Below are positions 16,300 through 26,175 of a stretch of DNA of 64,000 nt, piece by piece (the stretch's first letter is position 1; every line of letters starts with the position of its first letter). Made by a program: the position numbers and the translations under genes. This stretch comes from JAKRSE01 sp943369295 (GTDB lineage Bacteria > Armatimonadota > Fimbriimonadia > Fimbriimonadales > Fimbriimonadaceae), in NCBI GenBank assembly GCA_943369295.1, contig CALRMU020000001.1, forward strand, positions 1,178,001 to 1,242,000, read 5' to 3'. The notes beneath the pieces are model-generated. The model searched no databases and was not told the DNA's origin. It worked only from the letters and a program-made list of their open reading frames with translations.

Positions 16300-19200
16300 T
16301 GGCAGGGGCTAAGAATGGACTGCACGAATGGATCAGCCTGCTCGACATTTCGGGGCCATTCCTCAGTCTCAACTGCCTCAACAAAGCCCTTCCGATGGGG
16401 CTCGATGCCTTGCCCAAGGGGCTCCGTGGCCAGTTTCAGCTCGCCTACGAAGAATGGTTCGCCGAGGAGAATGCCGCCATTCATTCAACTTGGATCAACT
16501 GGGTTCTTACGGCAGTCCTGGAGTTCGATGACGAGGTCCTGTTGCAGGGAAGCCAAGTCCCGCAGGAGCTGAGCTACCGAGAAGATTCGACCCAAGAGCT
16601 TGTTAGGCCGACCCACCTCATTGTCAGCGTGGATGACCCTCCCAAGCCGCTCCTTCCCATCATCCAAGCGCCCCAAGGGCAGAAGGTCGGCAGCCCTCTC
16701 CAAGGAGCCCGCTGGAACGCCTCCCCTATTCAAAGGATGCAGGCTCTCCTCAAGGCAAACAAGATCACCCACGGACTCGTCACCAATGGATCCGAGTGGA
16801 CCTTGATCCATGTAAGGGAAAGCGAGGCCACTGGCTATATCACTTTCCGATCTGATGTCATGGCCGATGAAGAGCTGCTGCTCAGGGCTTTCATCTCTCT
16901 CCTTGGACTCAGGCGCATCGTTGGCGCGCCTGCAGGCGAGAGTCTGGCCGACCTCCTCATCGCCTCACGAGATGACGAAGAAGAACTGACCCTCGACCTT
17001 GGCCGCCAGGTCCGAGAATCGGTCGAGCTGCTGGCCAGGGAAATGGACCGTCTGGATGAGGAGAGCGGAAGAACCCTTCTGGCAGCCTGGAAAGATGAAG
17101 ATCTCTACCGTGGTTGCCTCACCGTGATGATGCGGCTGATGTTCCTTCTTTGCGCCGAGGAACGAAAGCTGCTCCCCACCGAATCTGTCGCCTACACAGA
17201 AAACTACGCTGCCTCCACTCTCCTCAGCCAGCTTGAAGTTGAATCAACAGAGCAGGGAGAGGAAATCCTAGAAAGACGCTACGATGCCTGGCTCAGGCTC
17301 ATGGCTCTGGCCCGCCTCGTCCACTCAGGCTGCTGCCTCCCCGAGCTGGCCATGACTGCCTACGGTGGAAGTCTCTTCGATCCTGAAGCCCACCCTTTCC
17401 TTGAGCTGCTCAAGGTCAACAACAGGGTCACCCTTCACGTTCTGGAGTCTCTCCAATACATCCTGGTCAAGGGAGCCGCAGGAAATGAACGCAGGCGAAT
17501 CTCCTTCGAGGCGCTGGATGTCGAGCAGATTGGCTACGTCTATGAAGGCCTTCTGGATCACACCCTCATTACAGCCAAAGAACCTGTCCTCGGCCTTATT
17601 GGCAAAGCAACCTACGAGCCAGAACTCGGCTTAAGTGAACTTGAGAGCCTAAGGGCAAAACCCAGGCAGGAGATGCTCAAAGCCTTGGCCAAGGAAACCT
17701 CCCGCAGCGTGAATGCCATCGAAAAGCTGCTCTCTGCCCCCTTATCGAGCGAGAAAGAGGCGGCTCTGCGCCTCGCCTGTCAAGGTGATCTCCAAGTGTT
17801 TGATCAGGTCAAATTCTGGGCAAATCTAATCAGGCCAGACACCCTCGGCAGGCTGCAGGTCTACTTGAAAGACAGCCGCTATGTGACCAGCAGCAGTGAA
17901 AGGAGAGGCACTGGCACCCATTACACCCCTAGGTTTTTGGCTGAAGAGATGGTGGAGCACACCCTAGCCCCTCTCATCTACAAAGGCATGGCCGAAGGCT
18001 GGCCCAAAGAGAAGTGGGTCAAAAAGTCAGCCACCGAACTGCTCAATCTCAGGATCGCCGACATCGCCATGGGGTCTGGCGCCTTCCTCGTTGCTGTCTG
18101 CAGGCACCTGAGCGCCAAGGTCGCCGAATCTTGGAACGAGCTTGAAGCTGAACTCTCTGCCAAGTTTCCTGGGGCCAGGCTGGTCTGCACCGAGTCAGGA
18201 GAGCTGCAGGCTGCCTTGGACCCCCACAATCCCCAGCCAGAGAGCGTCGAAACCAGTCAGGGGATTTTGACTCCCTATGACCCCAGCCGAAACGAGCCCT
18301 TGCCGCTGGAAGAGGAAGAGCGCCTAGCCATTGCTCGCAGCATGGTAGTGGACCGCTGCCTATACGGAGTGGACATTAATCCCATGGCAGCCGAGATGGC
18401 CAAGCTTTCCCTCTGGCTCATCACCATGCGCAGGGATAGGCCCTTCCATTTTGTCGATCACGCTCTAAAAAGCGGAGACAGTCTGGTGGGAGTGACCTTG
18501 AACGAACTCAAGAATTTCTCTCTTGATCTGAAGCCAGTGGAGAGCAGCGCCCTCCTCCTGCCTTGGCTCTCCGAGTCTGTTACCAGGGTCGTCAATCTGC
18601 GCAGTCAAATCCGTCAGTGGCCAGGCAGCACCGATCTGGGAGTGGAGAACCGAAGACTGCTTCATGAAAGGGCGGAAGAGGATGAAGTCGCCCTGAGGGT
18701 GGCAGCAGACCTTCTTCTGACTCAGGCCTTTGAAAAGGCGGAGACAGGGGTCATGGCAGCCAGGCTGGCCATGCTTCAGACCAGGCCAGAAAAGGAGAAG
18801 GCCCGCAGTCTAGGTTCCATTCTGGGGCGGCGCTCTTTCCATTTTGAGCTGGAATTTGCCGATGTCTTTGCCGAAGGCGGCTTTGATGCCATCGTCGGCA
18901 ACCCTCCCTTCGTAGGGGGCCAGAAGATCACGGGATCAATGGGCGATGCCTTCCGTGACTACATCGTGGCCAGGGTGGCAGGCGGCAAGGCAGGCAGCGC
19001 TGACCTCTGCGCCTACTTCTTCCTCAGGTCAGCCTCTCTGCTTAAGCAGGGTGGAACCTTCGGCCTGCTGGCCACCAATACCATCTCAGAAGGGGACACG
19101 AGAGGGGTGGGGCTGGACCAACTGCTGAAGCCGCCTAAGGAGGGCGGACCTGCCCCCGCCACTGCTTACAGGGCAGTCAAGAGCATCAAGTGGCCATCAA

Positions 19201-20582
19201 AGTCGGCCAACCTAGAAGTCGCCAAGGTCTGGCTCTACAAGGGCGGCTACTCAGGGCCGAAGCGGCTGGAAGGCGAAGAGGTCGATGCCATCTCTCCACT
19301 TTTGGATAGTGAAGAAGGGGACAGGACCCCGAAGGTTCTTCTCGCCAATAAAGGCCTATCTTTCCAAGGTTCAATTGTCTTGGGCAAGGGATTCGTTTTG
19401 GAACCACAAGAAGCCCAGGATCTACTCAATCAGGATCCCAGCCTGAAACCCGTTCTCTTCCCCTACTTGAACGGAGAGGATTTGAACCAGCAGGTGGCAC
19501 AGAAGCCCAGCCGCTGGGTGATCAACTTTCACGATTGGCCCCTGGGCAGGGTGGGGCAGAACCTGCCCGTAAGCGGAGAGGAAGTGACTGCCGTCGCCCG
19601 TGCCACCAACCCAGCCAGAGGAGATGAGTGGTTTCCTGACCTCAAGGAGAAATGGCACGATCCTTCTCGAACCCCAGAAGGGGAAGAGAAGAAGCAGAAG
19701 CAGTGGCTGCAGATGGGGGTTGTTCCTCGGGACTACCCTGGCCCTGTGGCGGCTGACTATCCTGCCGCTTTGGCGATAGTTGAAGAGAAGGTTCGGCCAG
19801 AGCGAGCTAAGCTCTTTGGACAGAACACAACAGCGACAGACAGAGCCATTCGGTGGTGGAAGTATGGCCGAAGGAGCGAGGCTCTGTACTCCCAAGTCCG
19901 CCCCCTCAGCCGCTGCATTTGTACCTGCAGGCACTCCCAGTACCACAACTTCGCCTGGACTCCCACCAACATCGTCATGTCGGAAGCCACGGTGGTGATC
20001 GCCTCAGATAGAGACGGCCACTTCACCCTGGTTCAATCTCTATGGCATCAGATCTGGACTGAGATCAATTCTTCAAGCCTAGAAACAAGGCAACGCTACA
20101 CGCCTTCTGATTGCTTCGAGACTTTCCCTCTCCCCTCCTTGACTCCCGAGATGGACGAGGCAGGCAAGGCCCTGGATGAAGCCAGGCAGGCAGCGATGGA
20201 GAAGCGCCAGATTGGCCTTACCGACGTGAGCAAGCTGATGCACAACCCCACGATGAAGGATGCCGACATCGAGACCCTGCGCCAGTCCGTCATCGCAAAC
20301 GATGCCGCCGTCAGCGCCGCCTACGGGTGGGAAAATTTGGAACTGGAACACGGCTTTTACGACTTGGGCCGTGGCCCCCGCTTCACCGTCTCCCCCTCCG
20401 CTCGCAAAGAAATGCTCCGCCGCCTCCTCGCCGAAAACCACCGCCGCGCCGCTGAGGAAGAAGCAGCCAGAAATGCCAACCCCGACTCCGCTGAACCCAA
20501 GAAGGGAAAGAGGAATTCCAAGCCCACCTCAACCCAAGCCGACCTCTTTGGCGATGGCGAACTGATTGAGGAGGAGCGATAG
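16299..20582 (+). CDS. drmMI: DISARM DNA adenine methyltransferase DrmMI
   Basis: DrmMI is the class 1 DISARM methylase that modifies host DNA so that it is recognised as self. The 1427-residue protein has a helical N-terminal region (1-550), an Eco57I/TaqI-like methyltransferase core with SAM motif I DIAMGSGAF (588-596), a long linker, the catalytic NPPF at 868-871 and a C-terminal target-recognition region with WKYGRRSEALYS. A charged tail ends the protein. Start is GTG 16299, overlapping the drmD stop (TAGTG). All key residues appear intact. In standard class 1 loci drmA follows directly; here 2.1 kb with two extra genes intervene. Confidence 0.92.
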   Translation: MAGAKNGLHEWISLLDISGPFLSLNCLNKALPMGLDALPKGLRGQFQLAYEEWFAEENAAIHSTWINWVLTAVLEFDDEVLLQGSQVPQELSYREDSTQELVRPTHLIVSVDDPPKPLLPIIQAPQGQKVGSPLQGARWNASPIQRMQALLKANKITHGLVTNGSEWTLIHVRESEATGYITFRSDVMADEELLLRAFISLLGLRRIVGAPAGESLADLLIASRDDEEELTLDLGRQVRESVELLAREMDRLDEESGRTLLAAWKDEDLYRGCLTVMMRLMFLLCAEERKLLPTESVAYTENYAASTLLSQLEVESTEQGEEILERRYDAWLRLMALARLVHSGCCLPELAMTAYGGSLFDPEAHPFLELLKVNNRVTLHVLESLQYILVKGAAGNERRRISFEALDVEQIGYVYEGLLDHTLITAKEPVLGLIGKATYEPELGLSELESLRAKPRQEMLKALAKETSRSVNAIEKLLSAPLSSEKEAALRLACQGDLQVFDQVKFWANLIRPDTLGRLQVYLKDSRYVTSSSERRGTGTHYTPRFLAEEMVEHTLAPLIYKGMAEGWPKEKWVKKSATELLNLRIADIAMGSGAFLVAVCRHLSAKVAESWNELEAELSAKFPGARLVCTESGELQAALDPHNPQPESVETSQGILTPYDPSRNEPLPLEEEERLAIARSMVVDRCLYGVDINPMAAEMAKLSLWLITMRRDRPFHFVDHALKSGDSLVGVTLNELKNFSLDLKPVESSALLLPWLSESVTRVVNLRSQIRQWPGSTDLGVENRRLLHERAEEDEVALRVAADLLLTQAFEKAETGVMAARLAMLQTRPEKEKARSLGSILGRRSFHFELEFADVFAEGGFDAIVGNPPFVGGQKITGSMGDAFRDYIVARVAGGKAGSADLCAYFFLRSASLLKQGGTFGLLATNTISEGDTRGVGLDQLLKPPKEGGPAPATAYRAVKSIKWPSKSANLEVAKVWLYKGGYSGPKRLEGEEVDAISPLLDSEEGDRTPKVLLANKGLSFQGSIVLGKGFVLEPQEAQDLLNQDPSLKPVLFPYLNGEDLNQQVAQKPSRWVINFHDWPLGRVGQNLPVSGEEVTAVARATNPARGDEWFPDLKEKWHDPSRTPEGEEKKQKQWLQMGVVPRDYPGPVAADYPAALAIVEEKVRPERAKLFGQNTTATDRAIRWWKYGRRSEALYSQVRPLSRCICTCRHSQYHNFAWTPTNIVMSEATVVIASDRDGHFTLVQSLWHQIWTEINSSSLETRQRYTPSDCFETFPLPSLTPEMDEAGKALDEARQAAMEKRQIGLTDVSKLMHNPTMKDADIETLRQSVIANDAAVSAAYGWENLELEHGFYDLGRGPRFTVSPSARKEMLRRLLAENHRRAAEEEAARNANPDSAEPKKGKRNSKPTSTQADLFGDGELIEEER

Positions 20583-20624
20583 GATAAAATCGGTTTCAGT
20601 TCTCCAAAGGGGCTGAGCAGAATT

Positions 20625-21728
20625 ATGTTGACGAGACTTCAAGTAAATAATCTTCGAGGCTTGCGCTCCCTCAACATTGAGGACGCTGGCCTTGTCAACA
20701 TCATTGTTGGGCCAAACAACGCAGGCAAGTCAACCGTGCTTGAAGCCATCCGCCTTTTGGTCACGGCTGATCCGAGGGCTTTGAAGCGACGCAGTCGAAA
20801 CATGCTCGTGCGTCAACTCCCTTCCCTGAGAGACCAGTATCTTCTTGCATTCTATGATAGGAATCCTGAGAGCCAGATTAGTTTGTCTGGCTCGATTGGT
20901 GGCCATGAAATTGGGGCCTTAGTAAGAATTCAGATCGTAGCAATAATGGAGGCAAATCCGCTACTTTTCGAGTTTTCTGAAGACGATGACTTGGATGATG
21001 TGGCCCCATCGCTAGTTCAACGCATCGACGAATTGATTATCGACGTCAACGCAGGCACGGATGAAGATTCCCCTAGGGCAACGATTACCCTTTCTCTGTC
21101 TGAAGGACGCAAATCAAATCCCAAAAAGGGAAAACGAACTTTAGAAGGCGGGCCATTTCCAAATTTGCCCACGGTGGCGTGGATGACAACCGAAAGAAAG
21201 AACTCCTGGGTCTATGCTAGCCGTTATAGCTCCTTGGTAAGAAAGGGCTTAGAAGGTCGGCTGATCGAAGTTTTGCAGGGTTTGGAGCCAAAGCTACAGG
21301 GTTTGCTTGTACTTGTTGATAGTGAGAATGAGCCTCCTGTGCTAGAAGCTGACTTTGGGGGTGGACTAAGGCTACCGATGGAAAGCCTTGGTGACGGCTT
21401 CACCAGCGCTTTAGCCATCATTTCTGCTATCGCTTCGACGCCTCAGGGCCTGTGCCTAATTGATGAGATCGAGAACGGGATCTATTACGAAAGCCAAACA
21501 GAGGTGTGGAAGGCGGTTCACCAGATGGCAGAGTTGGGCCAGACTCAGGTATGGGCCACGACTCACAGCCTTGAGTGCATTGAAGCTGCCTATCGTGCCT
21601 TTGCCGAGGCAGGCTCCACGAACTTGCGAGTCCATCGCCTTGAGCGCATTGGCCAGGAGACAACCTGCACGACTCTGGGCTGGGAAGACTTGGCTTCTGC
21701 CTTTAAGTTTAACATGGAGGTTCGGTAG
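20625..21728 (+). CDS. AAA/ABC-type ATPase (OLD/AAA_15-like) nested in DISARM
   Basis: The 367-residue protein is an SMC/RecF-like ATPase: N-terminal MLTRLQVNNLRGLRSLNIED, Walker A GPNNAGKST (29-37), a signature-like region MESLGDGFTSALAIISAI, Walker B LCLIDEIENG (D280, E281) and an H-loop TTHS (H314). This is the layout of OLD-family and AAA_15/AAA_21 ATPases, but without a fused TOPRIM domain. The next gene, two bases downstream, supplies a TOPRIM-like protein. Such ATPase-TOPRIM couples act as phage-sensing nucleases in OLD, Gabija (fused) and PARIS (two genes: AriA and AriB). It begins 42 bases after drmMI, and its codons appear more A/T-rich than drmD or drmMI by eye, hinting at separate acquisition. 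It is not a standard DISARM gene. Confidence 0.85.
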   Translation: MLTRLQVNNLRGLRSLNIEDAGLVNIIVGPNNAGKSTVLEAIRLLVTADPRALKRRSRNMLVRQLPSLRDQYLLAFYDRNPESQISLSGSIGGHEIGALVRIQIVAIMEANPLLFEFSEDDDLDDVAPSLVQRIDELIIDVNAGTDEDSPRATITLSLSEGRKSNPKKGKRTLEGGPFPNLPTVAWMTTERKNSWVYASRYSSLVRKGLEGRLIEVLQGLEPKLQGLLVLVDSENEPPVLEADFGGGLRLPMESLGDGFTSALAIISAIASTPQGLCLIDEIENGIYYESQTEVWKAVHQMAELGQTQVWATTHSLECIEAAYRAFAEAGSTNLRVHRLERIGQETTCTTLGWEDLASAFKFNMEVR

Positions 21729-21730
21729 TT

Positions 21731-22408
21731 ATGGCCACCCCACAGAAGCTTGTAGGGCACACGATCTTCGTGTTGGAAGGCCCTACCGACGCCTCATTTA
21801 TTGCTCGCCTCTCTTGGCGGCTTTGGCATCCTGGTGTTAAATTTGATCCAAAGCAGTTCGACACTTCTGGTCATCAGACACTAGTAACTGGTGGAAAGGA
21901 GAATCTAAGTAGCTTCCTTGCCGTGTTGCCAAAAATCCCAGGATTCAATCAAGTCAAACGCATCATTATCATGCAGGATGCTGACGACTCATTTTCTGGA
22001 ACCTTGACCAGCATCTGCACTCTATCTGACAATTACCTTCAGACAAGCTTCGGCGCAGTTCCTGAGGAAAACGTAGTTTCCACCGATGCTTCTGGACGGC
22101 AGGTCATTCCTTGGGTGGCTCCCTTTCAAGATGAACAGGGAGATTTGGAAAAAGTGCTTTGGCAGGCGGTTCCCAAAAGCTCTCACACTGACTGTGTCGA
22201 ATCTTTCTTGGCATGTTTGGAGACTTCTGATGCTCCGCTTCTGGGAAGCCGATGGAAGGCTCTAGTTGGTTCTTACCTTATCACCATGAGCAATCCAACT
22301 TATCAGCCGAGTCACTGGTATCAACAGAGTCAGTTTCCTTGGGACGACCCTGTGTTCGATGTCATCAAAGCTCGCCTTCAGCACTTAAGAGATACCGATC
22401 CTGAATGA
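21731..22408 (+). CDS. TOPRIM-like nuclease partner of the ATPase (DUF3226/DUF4435-like)
   Basis: The 225-residue protein shows the two TOPRIM hallmarks: IFVLEGPTDASF with E16 and D20, and IIIMQDADDS with D83, D85 and D86, which would coordinate Mg2+ for nucleic-acid cleavage. The rest (FGAVPEENVV, an acidic-hydrophobic C-terminus with WDDPVFDVIKARL) fits the small stand-alone TOPRIM families DUF3226 or DUF4435. It starts two bases after the ATPase stop, so the two are made together and probably form a complex comparable to PARIS AriA-AriB, where the TOPRIM protein is the effector. Exact family could not be settled by eye. A 269-base gap separates it from drmA. Confidence 0.75.
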   Translation: MATPQKLVGHTIFVLEGPTDASFIARLSWRLWHPGVKFDPKQFDTSGHQTLVTGGKENLSSFLAVLPKIPGFNQVKRIIIMQDADDSFSGTLTSICTLSDNYLQTSFGAVPEENVVSTDASGRQVIPWVAPFQDEQGDLEKVLWQAVPKSSHTDCVESFLACLETSDAPLLGSRWKALVGSYLITMSNPTYQPSHWYQQSQFPWDDPVFDVIKARLQHLRDTDPE

Positions 22409-22677
22409 GTGTTAAGGGATGTCCTTCAAGCATCTTTGGCGGATCAATCGGTTAGATGGTTCTTAGATTCTTCGTGACGCACAATCTTTCCGTTCTTCAT
22501 GGTGAACTTGATGCTCCTGATTCCTCTTGCCCCTTCAATCACTGATGAATTCAGAGCTGTTTTCGAAGCCATCCGAATGCGCATCTTTTTTGTCCGCAAA
22601 TACTTGTTGGTTTTTGCCAGCGATGCCATCAATAGTTATTCTACGTTTTTTTGCAGACTTTTTACAGGTTCAAGAAT

Positions 22678-25600
22678 ATGAGAGGGCGTAAATCCGACCA
22701 GCAGCCATTTCCTGTTTACACTCCGAGTGCGGGTAAGCCCTCGCCTTGGTGGGTGAGAGAAGAGTTCCACCGCCTTATGAGAGAGGAGCTGATCGGCCCT
22801 AAAGACGGGGAGGACGAGGAGCTTTTGACCAAGGTGGAGAGGCTGGTCAGCACACGCTATGTTCTCGGAGTTCTTGCTCCGATGAATACCAAGCCAACTG
22901 TTGAAGAGCTGATCCAGCAGCCTGACGGAGTTGAGAGCGCTGAAGCGGTGGAAGAGGGAGGCAATGATGAGATTGCCCTCTCGGCAGACTCAATGCTATC
23001 GACATCTATCGGGCTGACCTGCTGCGTCGATGAACTTACAAAGTCACTCTTGGTTAGGTTCAGTTGGGCAACCTACCGAAAGCAGGCCAGTGAAAAGGGA
23101 TTTTTCACTGAGAAGACCGAGCAGCCTGCAAGGGTTTGGAAGCGGACTCCCTATGATGCTGAGGTTGAGATCAGCCTTGATCAGCCTTTCGAGGGGCCCG
23201 TCCACCCAGATTTCCCTGAGGTCATCGTTACTCTCAAAGCCTATCCACTTGAGGACGGCAAGAAAGCTGTGAGCCTCTTTTTGGTAAATGCCAAGGACGG
23301 CACGGAGGCTGGCGATGAGGCTTGGCTCTTTCAAGTCGAGATGTCGGTTGAGGCGACAGATGGAGCAAGCTGCTTCGTCAATCAGAGACGGCACCACTTG
23401 GCTGACACCGATGATCACATGACCCAGCAGCAGGAGGATCACCTGAGGCTTCTCTACAGAAAGGAAGTGGAGTTTGCGGTCGGCCACGGTGTCGCCTGTG
23501 ATTGGTCCGTTGATTCTAAGGACTTCAATCGGGCCAGCAGAATTTGGACCGACGCCATGCCTTCTTACGAGGTCAGGAAGAGCGCTACAGTCGCTTTTCC
23601 AGCTGTGGAATCCAGAATGCTGGCGCTGGCCGAAGCTTCTCAGGATGAGCTTCGGCAGATGCTGGCTCCACTGGCCGTCCAGTACGGCGAGTGGATTGCT
23701 GGCCAGGCTGCCCTGATGGCGGACCCCAAAGAGGGGATCTCAACCGACAGGGACAAGGAGGCGGCGAAGGGTGCTATCGAGGCCTGCAAGGAGGCCCTGG
23801 CTGTACTGCAGGAAGGGATTGAACTGGTATGTGCCGACGAAGTCGCCTTTGAGTCATTCCGCTTCATGAACCAGGTGATGCATGAGCAGAGGATTCGGGG
23901 CCTCTACTCGGCAGACAAGCGGCAGGATGAGAAATCTGTTCTAAAGATTGAAGAGCTTCGAGGCAGAGAGTTTCCCAGCTGGCGCATGTTCCAGCTTGCT
24001 TTTATTCTGGGTTCTCTGCCATCCCTGACCAGGCTGGACCATCCAGAGCGAATCGCCTCGGAGATCTCGTCCTCTGCTCCCACAGCTGAACTGCTCTGGT
24101 TCCCAACTGGTGGTGGAAAGACAGAGGCCTACTTGGGCTTGACGGCTTACACCCTTGCAATGAGGCGCCTGCAGGGTGATGTAGAGGGCTACGACGGAGG
24201 CAATGGTGTGGCCGTCTTGATGCGCTATACCTTGCGCCTCTTGACTCTTCAGCAGTTTCAAAGAGCCACGACCATGATCTGCGCCTGCGAGCATTTCAGG
24301 CGGCAGGATCCGAAGAAGTGGGGAACCACGCCTTTTAGGATTGGACTTTGGGTCGGCAGCGCCTCGACACCAAACACAATTCAGCAGGCTGCCGATCTGC
24401 TGGACAGCGAGAGGGACAATGGCAGGGGATCGGGCAGAGGAACCCTGAAGCAGATCACTGCCTGTCCGTGGTGTGGATCCAAGATAGAAATTGGCCGCGA
24501 CCTTGATGTTGACCGAGACCGTGGCAGAGTTGTCGTCTACTGCGGCGACGGCAAAGGTCGCTGCGAGTTCGGAAGATCCAAGGCCAAAGGCGAAGGGGTG
24601 CCTGTCGTTCTTGTGGATGAGCAGCTTTACCGTGATCTGCCTTCGCTCGTTATAGCCACTGTTGACAAGTTCGCTCAAATGCCCTGGAATGGACAAACGG
24701 CGGCCCTTTTTGGCAGGGTGGACCGTTTCTGCCCTCAGCATGGCTTCCTCTGTCCCTCCACAACCCACAAAGAACAGGAGCACCGAGCGACCAAGGGCAG
24801 CGCTTCCGTCGTAGTCAAGACATCACCTTTGCTTCGTCCTCCCGACCTAATCATCCAGGACGAGCTGCACCTAATTTCTGGCCCCCTGGGGTCTTTGATG
24901 GGGCTCTACGAAACTGCCGTAGATGAACTCTGCTCCTGGCAGGTGAAAGGCACGAAGGTGCTGCCGAAAATCATTCTCTCAACCGCCACGATCAAGCGGG
25001 CCCACTTTCAGGTCCAGAGGCTGTTTGCCCGCCGCCTGAGAACCTTCCCAGCCAGAGGAATCAATTCGACCGACATGTTTTTCGCTCGGGAGCTGACTGC
25101 GGGGCAAAGCTCGCCAGGGCTCCTGTATGTGGGAGTCTGCAGCTTTGGAAGGAGGCTGAAGAGCACCTTGATTAGAGTGTATTCGGCGGCTCTTTGTGCT
25201 GGTCGGACCCTTCAGGTTCACTACCCTGAACACTCTGATCAGCTTCAGACTCTGGTTGGCTATTTTGCCTCGCTGAGGGAGCTGGGTGGCATGAGGCGCC
25301 TGCTGGAGGATTCAGTGAGGGCACGCTGCAGGCAGATGGACAGAAGAGGCCTAGAGACTCGAACGGGGATCTCGGTTGAGGAGATGACCTCAAGGCGCAG
25401 AGCCTCGGATATCCCAAACATTTTGGCGAGGCTGGAGACAAAGATCCCGCTTGATGCCGACAATCGGAGGGATCTTGCTTACTGGCCGATTGATACCCTG
25501 ATCGCCACGAACATGATTTCTGTCGGTGTTGATGTGCCCCGACTTGGAATGATGGTAGTGACTGGACAGCCGAAAAGCACCTCCGAATACATTCAGGCTA

Positions 25601-26175
25601 CGAGTCGAGTTGGCCGTGACCGACCAGGAATTGTGTTGACTGTTTACAACTACTCAAGGGCAAGGGACGTGAGCCACTATGAGGGTTTCAGAGGCTACCA
25701 CTCAGCGTATCACTCCCATGTTGAGAATCCCAGCGTAACTCCTTTTGCCGCTGGGGCAGTGGACAGAGGGCTATCGGCGGTGCTTGTTGCCCTGTCTCGT
25801 CTTCAGGACTTCAAGCTGAACCCAGACATAGGAGCTGAGTCTGCTCCGCAGCATATTCAGGCGCTTGAAGAAGCGGCTGAAGTGATTCGCCGAAGGGCAT
25901 CGTTGTGCAGTGATGAGCCTCAGGAGGCCAGGAGGTCCAGCGAACTCGCTCAAGTAAGGCTGGGAAAATGGACGAAGAAGTCGATTCTTGGGTCCCAGCA
26001 AGGAAGGGGGCTTACATATAAGGGAAGAGAGGCAACCAGGGTTCCTCTCCTGAGAAAGCCTGAGGATGGCCGATGGAGCGATTTCACCTGTTTGAACTCA
26101 CTTCGTGGTGTCGAGCAGTCCTCCCATCTAGTGCTTGTCGATTCATTTGAGAACTCTGAGGAGGAGGGCGAGTGA
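22678..26175 (+). CDS. drmA: DISARM helicase DrmA
   Basis: DrmA is the large SF2-type helicase that, with DrmB, forms the core DISARM complex binding incoming DNA. The 1165-residue product has Walker A FPTGGGKTEAY (K481), a zinc-type cluster CPWCGSK in the middle, motif II QDELH (728-731), TATIKR, a TNMISVGVDVPRLG segment and motif VI ATSRVGRDRPG near 975-990. These match the DrmA architecture with its N-terminal non-helicase region. A TTG at 22651 could extend it by nine residues; ATG 22678 is preferred. The stop overlaps the GTG start of drmB by four bases. The upstream 269 bases separate it from the inserted ATPase/TOPRIM genes. Confidence 0.93.
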   Translation: MRGRKSDQQPFPVYTPSAGKPSPWWVREEFHRLMREELIGPKDGEDEELLTKVERLVSTRYVLGVLAPMNTKPTVEELIQQPDGVESAEAVEEGGNDEIALSADSMLSTSIGLTCCVDELTKSLLVRFSWATYRKQASEKGFFTEKTEQPARVWKRTPYDAEVEISLDQPFEGPVHPDFPEVIVTLKAYPLEDGKKAVSLFLVNAKDGTEAGDEAWLFQVEMSVEATDGASCFVNQRRHHLADTDDHMTQQQEDHLRLLYRKEVEFAVGHGVACDWSVDSKDFNRASRIWTDAMPSYEVRKSATVAFPAVESRMLALAEASQDELRQMLAPLAVQYGEWIAGQAALMADPKEGISTDRDKEAAKGAIEACKEALAVLQEGIELVCADEVAFESFRFMNQVMHEQRIRGLYSADKRQDEKSVLKIEELRGREFPSWRMFQLAFILGSLPSLTRLDHPERIASEISSSAPTAELLWFPTGGGKTEAYLGLTAYTLAMRRLQGDVEGYDGGNGVAVLMRYTLRLLTLQQFQRATTMICACEHFRRQDPKKWGTTPFRIGLWVGSASTPNTIQQAADLLDSERDNGRGSGRGTLKQITACPWCGSKIEIGRDLDVDRDRGRVVVYCGDGKGRCEFGRSKAKGEGVPVVLVDEQLYRDLPSLVIATVDKFAQMPWNGQTAALFGRVDRFCPQHGFLCPSTTHKEQEHRATKGSASVVVKTSPLLRPPDLIIQDELHLISGPLGSLMGLYETAVDELCSWQVKGTKVLPKIILSTATIKRAHFQVQRLFARRLRTFPARGINSTDMFFARELTAGQSSPGLLYVGVCSFGRRLKSTLIRVYSAALCAGRTLQVHYPEHSDQLQTLVGYFASLRELGGMRRLLEDSVRARCRQMDRRGLETRTGISVEEMTSRRRASDIPNILARLETKIPLDADNRRDLAYWPIDTLIATNMISVGVDVPRLGMMVVTGQPKSTSEYIQATSRVGRDRPGIVLTVYNYSRARDVSHYEGFRGYHSAYHSHVENPSVTPFAAGAVDRGLSAVLVALSRLQDFKLNPDIGAESAPQHIQALEEAAEVIRRRASLCSDEPQEARRSSELAQVRLGKWTKKSILGSQQGRGLTYKGREATRVPLLRKPEDGRWSDFTCLNSLRGVEQSSHLVLVDSFENSEEEGE

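Noticed and set aside
22444..22632. Minus-strand frame of 62 residues before drmA
   Set aside because: Only a faint resemblance to an amidohydrolase end; not supported as a gene, recorded as a finding only.
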